Part shown: one piece after another, positions 8,510 through 16,431 of the stretch
How positions within the stretch are numbered: the first letter of the stretch is position 1
How the letters are laid out: each line of letters opens with the position of its first letter
Assembly: GCF_003610405.1 (NCBI RefSeq)
Contig: NZ_RAQC01000001.1
Span: 2,356,001 to 2,420,000 of the forward strand
Origin: Microbacterium sp. AG238
GTDB lineage: Bacteria > Actinomycetota > Actinomycetes > Actinomycetales > Microbacteriaceae
Length of the DNA stretch: 64,000 nucleotides
Direction: 5' to 3'
Made by a program: the position numbers and the translations under genes
The notes under the pieces: model-generated
What the model saw: only the letters and a program-made list of their open reading frames with translations
The model's database searches: none
What the model was told of the DNA's origin: nothing

Positions 8510-10177
8510 TCACGACGAGGGCGAGACCTCGCTGAGCCGGCCGTCACGCAGCTCGAGCGTCAGGCCCGGCGCGAAGCGCGAGAGGAAGTCGTCGTCGTGG
8601 CTGACGACGAGCACCGCCCCGCGGTACGCGGACAGCGCCTGCACCAGCTGATCGACCGTGTCGAGGTCGAGGTTGTTCGTCGGCTCGTCGAGGACGAGCA
8701 GCTGCGGCGGGGGATCCGCCAGGAGCGCGCACGCCAGCGCCAGCCGGAACCGCTCACCGCCCGACAGCGCCGCAACGGGCCGCAGCACGGTGTCGCCGCG
8801 CAGCAGGAACCGCGCCAGGCGATTGCGCAGCTCGACGTCGGTGGCCGCGGGCGCAGCCTCCCGCACGCTGTCGAGCACCGTCGCCTCATCCCGCAGGCCG
8901 TCGATCCGCTGCGAGAGGTATCCGACGCGATCGGTGTGCGCGGCGGCCGTGCCGCAACTCCTCAGGTCCGGCCTGTTCGGCGGGCTGAGGCGGCGATCGG
9001 ATGCCGCATCCCCCGATTCTGAGGAGTTAGCGCTCGCCGACCGCACCAGCGCCTCGAGCAGGGTCGTCTTCCCCGCGCCATTGGGGCCGACGAGCGCCAC
9101 CCGTTCGGGCCCCTGCACGATCCACGAGCGCTCACCGTCGCCGATCGTCGCGAGGCGCCGGCCCGCCGCGACACCCGGGTCGGGCAGGTCGATCCGCACG
9201 GTGTCGTCGTCGCGGACCCGCCGGCCCGCCGCATCCAGGGCCGACCGGGCCGCCGCCTCGCGATCGGACGCCTCGCCGCGCGCGCGACCCGCCGACACCT
9301 GCGCGGCCGATGCGCGGTTGCCGGAGATGATCCCGGGCACGCGCTTCTCCCGCTGTGCCTTGGCTCCCATCGCAGCCCGCCGGGCGAGCTTCGTCTCGGT
9401 CTCGACCCGGTCCCGGCGCTCGCGTCGGAGAGCCGCGGCCGCCGTGGTCTCGGCCGCCCGCGCAGCCGCCTGCTCGGTGTCGCGCCACGTCCGCCACTGC
9501 GAGTACGGACCCCCGAACACGTCGAGCTCGGAGCCGTAGAGCTCGGCGGTGTCGTCCATCAGCTCGAGCAGGGTCGTGTCGTGGCTGACGACGACGAGCG
9601 CACCCCGCCACCCACGCACGAGCTCACCGACCCGCTCGCGCGCGTCGCGATCGAGGTTGTTCGTGGGTTCGTCGAGCAGCGCGATCTCGGCGCCGCGCAG
9701 TCGCACTCCGACGAGCGCGGCGAGCACGGCCTCACCGCCAGAGAGCTCGCCGATGCGGCGGTCCAGAGCCCCGGGCGGCAGGCCGGCCGCCGTCAGCGCG
9801 GCGACGGCTCGAGCCTCGGCGTCCCAGTCATCGCCGATCGTGTCGAAATGGCGAGGGTCGACGTCTCCCGACTCGACGGCGCGGACGGCATCGACGACGG
9901 CGGCGACGCCGAGCAGATCGGCGACCCGCCGCTCGACGTCGAGTGTCAGGCGCTGCGGCAGCAGCTCGACCCGCCCCGACGTGGTGACCGAGCCCGATGT
10001 CGGTGTGAGCTCGCCCGCGATCAGCCGCAGCAGCGTGGTCTTGCCCGAGCCGTTGCGGCCGACGAGGCCGGTGCGTGCGGCGCCGAAGGTTCCCGATACG
10101 TCGCGCACGGCAGGGGTGCCGTCGGGGTGGATGAGGGTGATGCGGTCGAGGACGACCGCGGGAGCGGGATGGGGCAT
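8510..10177 (-). CDS. ABC-F family ATPase
   Basis: 555 residues, two ATP-binding domains and no membrane segment, as in ABC-F translation factors or antibiotic-resistance proteins. NBD1: Walker A GRNGSGKT (40-47), signature ELSGGEAVL, Walker B ALLDEPTNNLD. The linker is Arg/Ala/Glu-rich and helical. NBD2: Walker A GPNGAGKT (about 363-370), signature ALSGGERFRLALA, Walker B LVLDEPTNNLD. Between NBD2 Walker A and its Q-loop (VGYLSQ) lies an unusual segment of about 30 residues, ANSSESGDAASDRR and onward, encoded by a palindromic repeat (8956-9028). Start ATG behind GAGGAGG. The subfamily, and so translation factor versus resistance, cannot be fixed by eye. Confidence 0.9.
   Translation of the reverse strand: MPHPAPAVVLDRITLIHPDGTPAVRDVSGTFGAARTGLVGRNGSGKTTLLRLIAGELTPTSGSVTTSGRVELLPQRLTLDVERRVADLLGVAAVVDAVRAVESGDVDPRHFDTIGDDWDAEARAVAALTAAGLPPGALDRRIGELSGGEAVLAALVGVRLRGAEIALLDEPTNNLDRDARERVGELVRGWRGALVVVSHDTTLLELMDDTAELYGSELDVFGGPYSQWRTWRDTEQAAARAAETTAAAALRRERRDRVETETKLARRAAMGAKAQREKRVPGIISGNRASAAQVSAGRARGEASDREAAARSALDAAGRRVRDDDTVRIDLPDPGVAAGRRLATIGDGERSWIVQGPERVALVGPNGAGKTTLLEALVRSASANSSESGDAASDRRLSPPNRPDLRSCGTAAAHTDRVGYLSQRIDGLRDEATVLDSVREAAPAATDVELRNRLARFLLRGDTVLRPVAALSGGERFRLALACALLADPPPQLLVLDEPTNNLDLDTVDQLVQALSAYRGAVLVVSHDDDFLSRFAPGLTLELRDGRLSEVSPSS
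8956..9028. repeat. palindromic element inside the ABC-F gene
   Basis: AACTCCTCAG at 8956-8965 and CTGAGGAGTT at 9019-9028 are a perfect 10-bp inverted repeat enclosing 53 bp. It falls in frame between Walker A and the Q-loop of NBD2, where family members normally have a short loop. A related palindrome with ACTCCTCGA/TCGAGGAGT ends is intergenic at 27363-27403. Confidence 0.65.
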
Positions 10178-10392
10178 GACTGCCTCCTCGGATGTCGTCG
10201 GGCGCGGGCGCGACCGACACCGAAGACACCCCGACCGGGGCGGGAGGGTCCGGCGGCCAGCGCGGAAATCGAAGAATGCGCTGGCCTGGTCGGACGCCCG
10301 AAGGGTCGACGGATCAGCGCGGGATCACAGCGCGGTCGCGTCGAAACCGATCAACGGTCGTTCCTCACACTCGGGACAGGGGCCCGGGAAGT

Positions 10393-11046
10393 CTACGCCG
10401 ACGGGAGCTGCTTGTGCAGGAAGGTCGCGACATCTCGCAGCTCTTCGGCCGAGACGGCATGCCCGAGGTCGGGGTAGACGCGCCCGCTCAGGTCGACCCG
10501 GCCGGGCAGCCACTGCGCGGTGATGGCGACGAGCGCAGGCGGGATGACGTCGTCGAGGGCGCCGCGGCCCCAGAACACGGGTGGGCGCCGTTGGGCGAGC
10601 TCGGCGTCGGTGTCGAGGTCGCCGGGGTTGGCGTAGCCCGACAGATTCACCGCGAAGGCGTAATCGTGCGGACGGAGCCGGAGCGCCTCGAGCGCCATGA
10701 GCCCGCCCTGCGAGAACCCGAGCAGTCCGACGGATGCCGCGTCGCCCCGCTCCGCGTCGATCCACTCGGTCAGTGCGCGGGCGGATGCCGTCGCCGCCTG
10801 CGGATCGCGACCGTTCAGGCCCTCGATCGGATACCACGACCACCCCGGCGTCGGGAAGGGCGGGGTGAGCGGAGCGCGCACCGCGGCCACGACGTACTCG
10901 GCGGGGAGATGGGGTGCGAGGGCGAACAGGTCGTTCTCGTCTGAGCCATAGCCGTGCATCATCACCAGCAGGGGCCGCCCGGCACGCTCGGCGGGAGCGG
11001 CCGACCAGCGCACGGCCGCGGAATCGAGAGCCGGAACGGACGACAT
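10393..11046 (-). CDS. alpha/beta-hydrolase, phospholipase/carboxylesterase family
   Basis: 217 residues. LLVMMHGYGSDENDLF contains the oxyanion-hole HGYG typical of this family, GLLGFSQGG carries the nucleophile Ser near residue 112, ALDDVIP the acid and DLGHAVS the catalytic His. No signal peptide, so probably a cytoplasmic esterase. Start ATG 11046 is preceded by CAGGAT 6 nt upstream, a weak leaderless -10. The 215 bp between this gene's end and the ABC-F start have no convincing gene. Confidence 0.88.
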   Translation of the reverse strand: MSSVPALDSAAVRWSAAPAERAGRPLLVMMHGYGSDENDLFALAPHLPAEYVVAAVRAPLTPPFPTPGWSWYPIEGLNGRDPQAATASARALTEWIDAERGDAASVGLLGFSQGGLMALEALRLRPHDYAFAVNLSGYANPGDLDTDAELAQRRPPVFWGRGALDDVIPPALVAITAQWLPGRVDLSGRVYPDLGHAVSAEELRDVATFLHKQLPSA

Positions 11047-11091
11047 GCGACCATCCTGCCAGCCTCCTCCGACACCGCCGGGGGTCATTGG

Positions 11092-11097
11092 TATACA
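11092..11097 (+). promoter_or_regulatory. -10 hexamer of the leaderless NUDIX gene
   Basis: TATACA, 6 nt before ATG 11104, with CCGACA (11069-11074) 17 nt upstream as a fair -35. Confidence 0.5.
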
Positions 11098-11103
11098 TGA
11101 GGC

Positions 11104-11715
11104 ATGGCCGTGCGCACCCCCGATCCCGATCCCGACGAGCGCGGCGAGTCGTCGCTCCCGGCCGACCCGCTGCGCGGAGCCCCGGGCGGCGGAGCCACGA
11201 ACCCGGCCTGGCTCAGCGATGTCGAGCTCACCGAGGCGCGCCGCCGTCTGCCGATGCTCTACGTTGAGGCGGTGCCGGTGCGCACCGACGGTCTCGGCGC
11301 CGTGACCCAGGTCGGCATCCTGCTGCGGGCCACCCCGGTCGGCGAGATGACGCGCACGATCGTCTCGGGTCGCGTGCGCTACGGCGAGACGATCCGCGAC
11401 GCGCTGTTCCGTCACGTCGAGAACGACCTCGGGCCCATGGCCTTCCCGCTCCTGCCGGCATCGCCCACGCCCTTCACCGTCGCCGAGTACTTCCCGATCC
11501 CCGGCGTCAGTCCGTTCCACGATGACCGCCAGCACGCCGTGTCGCTCGCCTTCGTCGTGCCGGTCACGGGTACCTGCGAGCCCCGTCAGGACGCGCTCGA
11601 GGTCACCTGGCTCGACCCCGCCGAAGCGGCATCCGATGCCCTCGCCGCCGAGATGGAAGGCGGTCGGGGCACCCTCATCCGACTCGCGCTCGCCTCGGTG
11701 GGCGCGCTCCGCTGA
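11104..11715 (+). CDS. NUDIX-fold protein, DUF4916 family
   Basis: 203 residues. After a Pro/Asp-rich N-terminus it reads LPMLYVEAVPVRTDGLGAVTQVGILLRA, GEMTRTIVSGRVRYGETIRDALFRHVENDLGPMAFP and HAVSLAFVVPVTGTCEPRQDALEVTWLDPAEA. This is the DUF4916 pattern, a NUDIX relative. The canonical NUDIX box GX5EX7REUXEEXGU is degenerate: RYGETIRDALFRHVENDLGPM retains the register but lacks the REXXEE glutamates, so hydrolase activity is doubtful. Monocistronic. Confidence 0.8.
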   Translation: MAVRTPDPDPDERGESSLPADPLRGAPGGGATNPAWLSDVELTEARRRLPMLYVEAVPVRTDGLGAVTQVGILLRATPVGEMTRTIVSGRVRYGETIRDALFRHVENDLGPMAFPLLPASPTPFTVAEYFPIPGVSPFHDDRQHAVSLAFVVPVTGTCEPRQDALEVTWLDPAEAASDALAAEMEGGRGTLIRLALASVGALR

Positions 11716-11729
11716 GGACCGAGCCTGCG

Positions 11730-11735
11730 TAGGCT
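11730..11735 (+). promoter_or_regulatory. -10 hexamer of the leaderless M3 peptidase gene
   Basis: TAGGCT, 6 nt before ATG 11742. Confidence 0.5.
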
Positions 11736-11741
11736 CGGGGC

Positions 11742-13661
11742 ATGACCGATCCGCAGCCCCTCGCCTTCCCCGCCGACCACGCCGGATGGCTCGCGTTCGC
11801 CGCCGAGCGCCCGGATGCCCGCATCGCCCGCGTCCGCGAGATCGATGCCCAGCTGATCGCGGGGCACGAGCTGTCGCCGCTGGCCCGTCTGCAGCTGTGG
11901 AACGAGGCGTCGATCGCCGTCGCCGAGGCGGCATCCGAGGCGTCGCTGCTGAGCGAGTCGCACCCCGACGCCGATGTGCGGGCCGCGGCCGAGGCGCGCG
12001 TGCAGGCGATCGACGCGCTCCTCTCGCAGCGGGCGCTCGACCCCGCGCTGTTCGCCGTGTTCGACGGGCTGGCCACCGACGGGCTCGACGCCACGGCCCG
12101 CCGTCTGCTGGCACACATCCAGCGTGACTTCCGCCGGGGTGGCGTCGACCGCGACGAGGCGACGCGCGACCGGCTGCGGGCGCTCGCCGAGCGTGACACC
12201 GAGCTGTCGCTCCAGTTCTCGCGCAACATCCGCGACGGCCGGCGCGAGCTGAAGCTCCCCGCCGAGGCGCTCGAGGGGCTGCCGCAGGACTTCATCGACG
12301 CTCACCCGGTCGACGACGAGGGCCTCGTCACCCTCACGACCGAGTACACCGACCTCATGCCCGTGCGCGAGTTCGCGGTGCGCCGCTCGACGCGCACGGC
12401 GCTGCTGTCGGTGTACAACGACCTGGCCTGGCCCGACAACGATCCCGTGCTCGCGGAGCTGCTCGCGGTGCGCGCCGAGCGCGCCGAGCTGCTGGGCTAC
12501 GGCGACTGGGCCGACTACGAGACCGAGACGCGCATGATCGGCTCGAGCGCCGCCATCCGCTCGTTCCTCGACGACATCGACGCCGCCACCCGCGAGGTGG
12601 CCGCGGCCGAGTACGACCGCCTGCTCGCGCGGCTGCGCGTCGACGAGCCCGGCGCCGATGCGGTCACCTCGGCCGACCTCTGGTACCTCCTCAGCGCGCT
12701 CAAGCGTGAGGAGTACGCCGTCGACGCCCAAGCCGTGCGCGCGTACTTCGCCTTCGACAACGTGCTGGCGGGTGTGCTCGACGTCACCGCGCGACTGCTC
12801 GACGTCACCTACGTCCCCGTCGATGCGGGAGCCTGGCACGCGGACGTCCGCAGCTACGACGTCGTCCGCGGCGATCGCCGGCTCGGCCGGATCCACCTCG
12901 ACCTCCACCCGCGCGAAGGCAAGTACAACCACGCGGCGTGCTTCAACCTCGCGCCCGGCATCGCGGGACGTTCGCTCCCGGAGGGCGTGCTGCTGTGCAA
13001 CTTCTCGCGCGGACTGCTCGAGCACGACCAGGTCGTGACGTTCTTCCACGAGTTCGGCCACCTCGTCCACGGCATCCTCGGCGGCGCCGATGCGGTCTGG
13101 GCCGACTTCAGCGGCATCGAGACGGAGTGGGACTTCGTCGAGGCACCCAGCCAGCTGCTCGAGGAGTGGGCCTGGGACGCCGGCGTGCTGGCGACGTTCG
13201 CGCGCAACGCCGACGGCGAGGCGATCCCGGCCGACCTGGTCGAGCGGATGCGGGTGGCCGACGCCTTCGGCCGCGCCCTCGAGGTGACCCGTCAGCTCGG
13301 CCACGCCAACGTCTCGTACGGGCTGCACGTCGAACGGCCGAGCGACCTGCAGGCCGCGGTCGAGGGTTGGTACCGCGCGTCGTCGCCCGTGCACCCACTG
13401 CCGAACGGACACACGTACGCCGGCTTCGGGCATCTCACCGGATACGGCGCCTGCTACTACACGTACCAGTGGAGCCTCGTCATCGCCCGCGACCTGCTCT
13501 CGGCGTTCGGCGACGACCTGATGGATCCGGCCGTCGCGACCCGCTATCGCGAGCGCATCCTCGAGCCGGGCGGCAGCCGTGACGCGGCCGACCTCGTCGC
13601 CGACTTCCTCGGTCGCCCGTACTCGTTCGACGCTTACCGGGCCTGGCTCGCCGGCGCCTGA
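11742..13661 (+). CDS. M3 family metallopeptidase (oligopeptidase)
   Basis: 639 residues. FFHEFGHLVHGIL holds the zinc-binding HEXXH (His436, Glu437, His440), and ADFSGIETEWDFVEAPSQLLEEWAW supplies the third ligand Glu and the family's E(F/W)VE(A/M)PSQ motif. Downstream, GYGACYYTYQWSLVIARDLLSAF and the conserved Tyr/His-containing GHTYAGFGHLTGYGACYYTY match thimet oligopeptidase/Dcp-type enzymes that degrade short peptides in the cytoplasm. No signal peptide. Length is typical for the bacterial M3A group. Its end faces the WYL regulator. Confidence 0.93.
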   Translation: MTDPQPLAFPADHAGWLAFAAERPDARIARVREIDAQLIAGHELSPLARLQLWNEASIAVAEAASEASLLSESHPDADVRAAAEARVQAIDALLSQRALDPALFAVFDGLATDGLDATARRLLAHIQRDFRRGGVDRDEATRDRLRALAERDTELSLQFSRNIRDGRRELKLPAEALEGLPQDFIDAHPVDDEGLVTLTTEYTDLMPVREFAVRRSTRTALLSVYNDLAWPDNDPVLAELLAVRAERAELLGYGDWADYETETRMIGSSAAIRSFLDDIDAATREVAAAEYDRLLARLRVDEPGADAVTSADLWYLLSALKREEYAVDAQAVRAYFAFDNVLAGVLDVTARLLDVTYVPVDAGAWHADVRSYDVVRGDRRLGRIHLDLHPREGKYNHAACFNLAPGIAGRSLPEGVLLCNFSRGLLEHDQVVTFFHEFGHLVHGILGGADAVWADFSGIETEWDFVEAPSQLLEEWAWDAGVLATFARNADGEAIPADLVERMRVADAFGRALEVTRQLGHANVSYGLHVERPSDLQAAVEGWYRASSPVHPLPNGHTYAGFGHLTGYGACYYTYQWSLVIARDLLSAFGDDLMDPAVATRYRERILEPGGSRDAADLVADFLGRPYSFDAYRAWLAGA

Positions 13662-13689
13662 CCCCCGCGCCCCGGCGGTCAGGCGGGGG
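13662..13689. terminator. hairpin between convergent genes
   Basis: CCCCCGC (13662-13668) pairs with GCGGGGG (13683-13689) over a 14-nt loop, just after the M3 gene and overlapping the last codons of the convergent regulator. Confidence 0.45.
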
Positions 13690-14653
13690 ACGCGCGGGCG
13701 TAGCGGGCGGCGAGGAGGGCGAACGCGTCGGCGAGCTCGGGGGGACCCACGACCTCGAGCTCGGCGTCGAACCGCCCGAACGAGGCCGCGAGCGCGGTCC
13801 ACGACCACGACCCGGCCTCGAGCCGACAGTGCCCGTCGTCGAGCGGCGTGACGGTGCCGTCACCGGCGAAGGGCATGACAGCGGATGCCGGCAGGTGCAG
13901 CATGACGGAGCCGCGACAGGGCCACGTGCCCGAGTCCGACCCGCGGAAGCGTGCCGACACGAACGCGTCGACGTCGCCGCCGGGTACGGTGCGTCGCGCG
14001 AAGCCGGCGCCGAGCGGTGTGCGCGGCCGGATGCGCTCCACCCGGTACAGGCGCCAGTCGTCGCGGTCGAGGTCCCACGCGACCAGGTGCCAGCGGCCGC
14101 CCGACGCCACGAGATGATGCGGCTCCGCGCGTCGGGCCGGCGTGGATCCGACGGCATCCGCATCGCGCGCCTCGCCGTAGTCGAACCGCAGGGTCAGTCC
14201 GTCGCGGATGGCGTTCGCGAGAGTCGACAGAACCTCGAGCGAGACGTCTGCGACGGCGGCATCCCCCGGGCGGGCCACGACGGTCGGGGTCAGGGCGTCG
14301 AGGCGGTGCCGGAGTCTCGAGGGCATGACCTGCCGGATCGTCGTGAGCGCCCGCGCGGCGGCCTCGCCGATCCCTGCGCCCAGCACGGGTGCCGTCCGCA
14401 GGGCGAGGGCTACGGCGATGGTCTGGTCCTCGTCGAACAGGAGTGGCGGCAGCTCGCTGCCGGACTCCAGCCGGTACCCGCCGTCGAGGCCCGTCGTCGC
14501 CTGGATGCGGTATCCCATCTCGCGCAGACGCTCGACGTCGCGGCGCACCGTGCGGTCGCTCACTCCCAGCCGCGAGGCCAGCACCGCGCCCGGCCAGTCG
14601 CGGCGGGCCTGCAGGAGCGACAGCAGGGTCAGCAGTCGCGAGGTCGTCGTCAT
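13679..14653 (-). CDS. YafY-type transcriptional regulator (HTH plus WYL domain)
   Basis: 324 residues. The N-terminal helix-turn-helix reads LLTLLSLLQARRDWPGAVLASRLGVSDRTVRRDVERLREMGYRI. The WYL region follows with HHLVASGGRWHLVAWDLDRDDWRLYRVERI, and a WCX-like C-terminus ends the protein. Such regulators often sense nucleotides or other small ligands. TACGGT lies 6 nt before ATG 14653, supporting a leaderless start. It is divergent from the VOC gene, a frequent arrangement in actinobacteria, so the VOC gene is its likely target. Confidence 0.9.
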   Translation of the reverse strand: MTTTSRLLTLLSLLQARRDWPGAVLASRLGVSDRTVRRDVERLREMGYRIQATTGLDGGYRLESGSELPPLLFDEDQTIAVALALRTAPVLGAGIGEAAARALTTIRQVMPSRLRHRLDALTPTVVARPGDAAVADVSLEVLSTLANAIRDGLTLRFDYGEARDADAVGSTPARRAEPHHLVASGGRWHLVAWDLDRDDWRLYRVERIRPRTPLGAGFARRTVPGGDVDAFVSARFRGSDSGTWPCRGSVMLHLPASAVMPFAGDGTVTPLDDGHCRLEAGSWSWTALAASFGRFDAELEVVGPPELADAFALLAARYARASPA

Positions 14654-14659
14654 CGCCTC

Positions 14660-14665
14660 ACCGTA
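14660..14665 (-). promoter_or_regulatory. -10 hexamer of the leaderless WYL regulator
   Basis: TACGGT on the minus strand, 6 nt before ATG 14653. The intergenic GGACAG (14677-14682) and CTGTC (14699-14703) form a loose inverted repeat that could be the operator shared with the VOC gene. Confidence 0.45.
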
Positions 14666-14752
14666 TCCGTCATTGCGGACAGAAACCGACCGGAAGGGCT
14701 GTCAGGGTGAGGTCGTCGAGCCGATCGGGCCGGCCCTTTCCCAGGAGCAGCG

Positions 14753-15208
14753 ATGACCATTCAGACCACCCCCCACCTCAACTTCCGCGGCGACGCCCGC
14801 CAGGCGCTCGAGTTCTACGGCGCCGCGTTCGACGGCCACGTCGCCATCACCACCTATGCCGAGGTCGGTATGCCCGCAGGTATGCCCGGCGCGGATGCCG
14901 TCGTCTTCGGGCTCGTCGCCGGCAGCAACGGCTTCCGCGTCATGGCGTACGACATCCCGGGCAGCGCTGAGGGGTCCATCGCCGGCGGCGGCTCGACGCA
15001 CCGCCGCGACAACGCCACCCTCACCGATCAGGCGTTCTTCGTCTCGGTCGGTTCCGAAAGCCTCGACGAACTCCGCGGCCCGTGGGACGCGCTCGCCGCG
15101 GATGCCGTCATCGTCGAGCCGCTCGCGGCATCCGCGTGGAGCGCCGGCTTCGGCATGCTCACCGACCGGTTCGGCGTCACGTGGAGCTTCAGCGTCACCG
15201 CCGCGTGA
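14753..15208 (+). CDS. VOC family (PhnB/glyoxalase-like) protein
   Basis: 151 residues. HLNFRGDARQALEFYGAAFDG is the characteristic opening beta-alpha unit, followed by VMAYDIPG, ALTDQAFFVSVGSESLDEL and SAGFGMLTDRFGVTWSFSV, the closing strand of PhnB-like VOC proteins (3-demethylubiquinone methyltransferase-like fold). Specific reaction unknown. AGGAG ribosome binding site before ATG 14753, so unlike its divergent neighbour it has a leader. Confidence 0.85.
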   Translation: MTIQTTPHLNFRGDARQALEFYGAAFDGHVAITTYAEVGMPAGMPGADAVVFGLVAGSNGFRVMAYDIPGSAEGSIAGGGSTHRRDNATLTDQAFFVSVGSESLDELRGPWDALAADAVIVEPLAASAWSAGFGMLTDRFGVTWSFSVTAA

Positions 15209-15214
15209 ACGCAC

Positions 15215-15250
15215 GAGAGCCGCGGTCGGATCGATTCCGCCGCGGCTCTC
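15215..15250. terminator. strong hairpin between convergent genes
   Basis: GAGAGCCGCGG (15215-15225) and CCGCGGCTCTC (15240-15250) form a perfect 11-bp stem with a 14-nt loop, directly after the VOC gene and before the end of the convergent threonine aldolase gene. Serves both directions. Confidence 0.75.
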
Positions 15251-15282
15251 TGTCGCGCGTCGCGCCGCGTGTCAGTCGGTGG

Positions 15283-16350
15283 TCACTCGGTCGTGAGGCG
15301 CGCCAGCTCGGCGACGAACGCGTCGACGTCGGATGCCGACGTGTCGAACGAGCACATCCAGCGCACCTCCCGGCGGGCCTCGTCCCAATCGTAGAAGCGG
15401 AACGACTCGCGCAGCCGGTCGGCGACGCCCTCGGGCAGCACCGCGAACACGCCGTTGGCCTGCGTCGGCTGCGTGAACTCCACACCCCGCACTGAACCAT
15501 CGGCGAGCCCTGCCTCGACGGCAGAGCGCAGGCGCTGCGCCATCCCGTTCGCGTGCTCGGCGTTGCGACGCCAGAGGTCGTTCTCGAGCAGCGCGACGAG
15601 CTGTGCCGAGACGAAGCGCATCTTCGACGACAGCTGCATGTTGAGCTTGCGCAGGTAGGTCAGCCCCTCGGATGCCGCGGAGTCGAGCACGACGATCGCC
15701 TCACCGAGCATCGCGCCGTTCTTCGTGCCGCCGAAGCTGAGCACATCGACGCCGACATCGCGCGTGATGGCGCGCAGCGGCAGGCCCAGGGCTGCGGCGG
15801 CGTTGGCGATGCGCGCGCCATCCATATGCAGCCGCATCCCGCGTTCGTGCACGTGGTCGGCGATCGTCCGCAGCTCGTCGGGCGTGTACAGCGTGCCGAG
15901 CTCGGTCGACTGGGTGATCGAGACCACGAGCGGCTGCGCGCGGTGCTCGTCTCCCCAGCCCCACGCCTCGCGGTCGATGAGCTCGGGGGTGAGCTTTCCG
16001 TCGTCGGTGGGGACGTTCAGGATCTTGATCCCGCCGACGCGCTCGGGCGCCCCGCCCTCGTCGACGTTGATGTGCGCGGTCGACGCGGCGATCACAGCGC
16101 CCCAGCGCGGCAGCATCGACTGCAGGGCCGTGACGTTCGCGCCTGTGCCGTTGAAGACCGGAAAGGCCTCTGCACCGTCGCCGAAGTGCTCGCCGACGAG
16201 TTCCTGCAGGCGGGCGGTGTACACGTCCGACCCGTAGGCGGTCTGGTGGCCGTCGTTGGCGGCGGTGATGGCCGCGAGGACCTCCGGGTGGATGCCGGAG
16301 TAGTTGTCGGACGCGAAACCGCGCACCGACGCGTCGTGCAGGGAGGTCAT
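15283..16350 (-). CDS. low-specificity threonine aldolase / beta-eliminating lyase
   Basis: 355 residues, PLP-dependent fold type I. FASDNYSGIHPEVLAAI is the typical substrate-entry segment, FPVFNGTGANVTAL the phosphate-binding loop, LHMDGARIANAAAALG carries the PLP-binding Asp, and SFGGTKNGAMLGEAIV the Schiff-base Lys. It cleaves L-threonine or allo-threonine to glycine and acetaldehyde. An in-frame GTG six codons upstream exists, but AAAGGATGAG before ATG 16350 makes 16350 the better start. It lies 81 bp downstream of the DUF6421 gene, with a hairpin between. Confidence 0.93.
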   Translation of the reverse strand: MTSLHDASVRGFASDNYSGIHPEVLAAITAANDGHQTAYGSDVYTARLQELVGEHFGDGAEAFPVFNGTGANVTALQSMLPRWGAVIAASTAHINVDEGGAPERVGGIKILNVPTDDGKLTPELIDREAWGWGDEHRAQPLVVSITQSTELGTLYTPDELRTIADHVHERGMRLHMDGARIANAAAALGLPLRAITRDVGVDVLSFGGTKNGAMLGEAIVVLDSAASEGLTYLRKLNMQLSSKMRFVSAQLVALLENDLWRRNAEHANGMAQRLRSAVEAGLADGSVRGVEFTQPTQANGVFAVLPEGVADRLRESFRFYDWDEARREVRWMCSFDTSASDVDAFVAELARLTTE

Positions 16351-16371
16351 GACCTCATCCTTTCTCACGAG

Positions 16372-16420
16372 TCCGCGGCCCGCGAATCCGCCGATGTCCG
16401 GTGGATCCGCGAGCCGCGGA
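16372..16420. terminator. long imperfect hairpin between DUF6421 and threonine aldolase genes
   Basis: TCCGCGG (16372-16378) and CCGCGGA (16414-16420) form the outer stem, with GCG-ATCC/GGAT-CGC inner pairing. It separates two genes on the same strand, so it probably insulates or attenuates. Confidence 0.5.
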
Positions 16421-16431
16421 GCAGGTGCTGG

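Noticed and set aside
10325..10392. A short frame ending GPCPECEERPLIGFDATAL after the esterase gene
   Set aside because: It has one CXXC and looks protein-like, but there is no start codon or ribosome binding site and the length is too small to support a gene.
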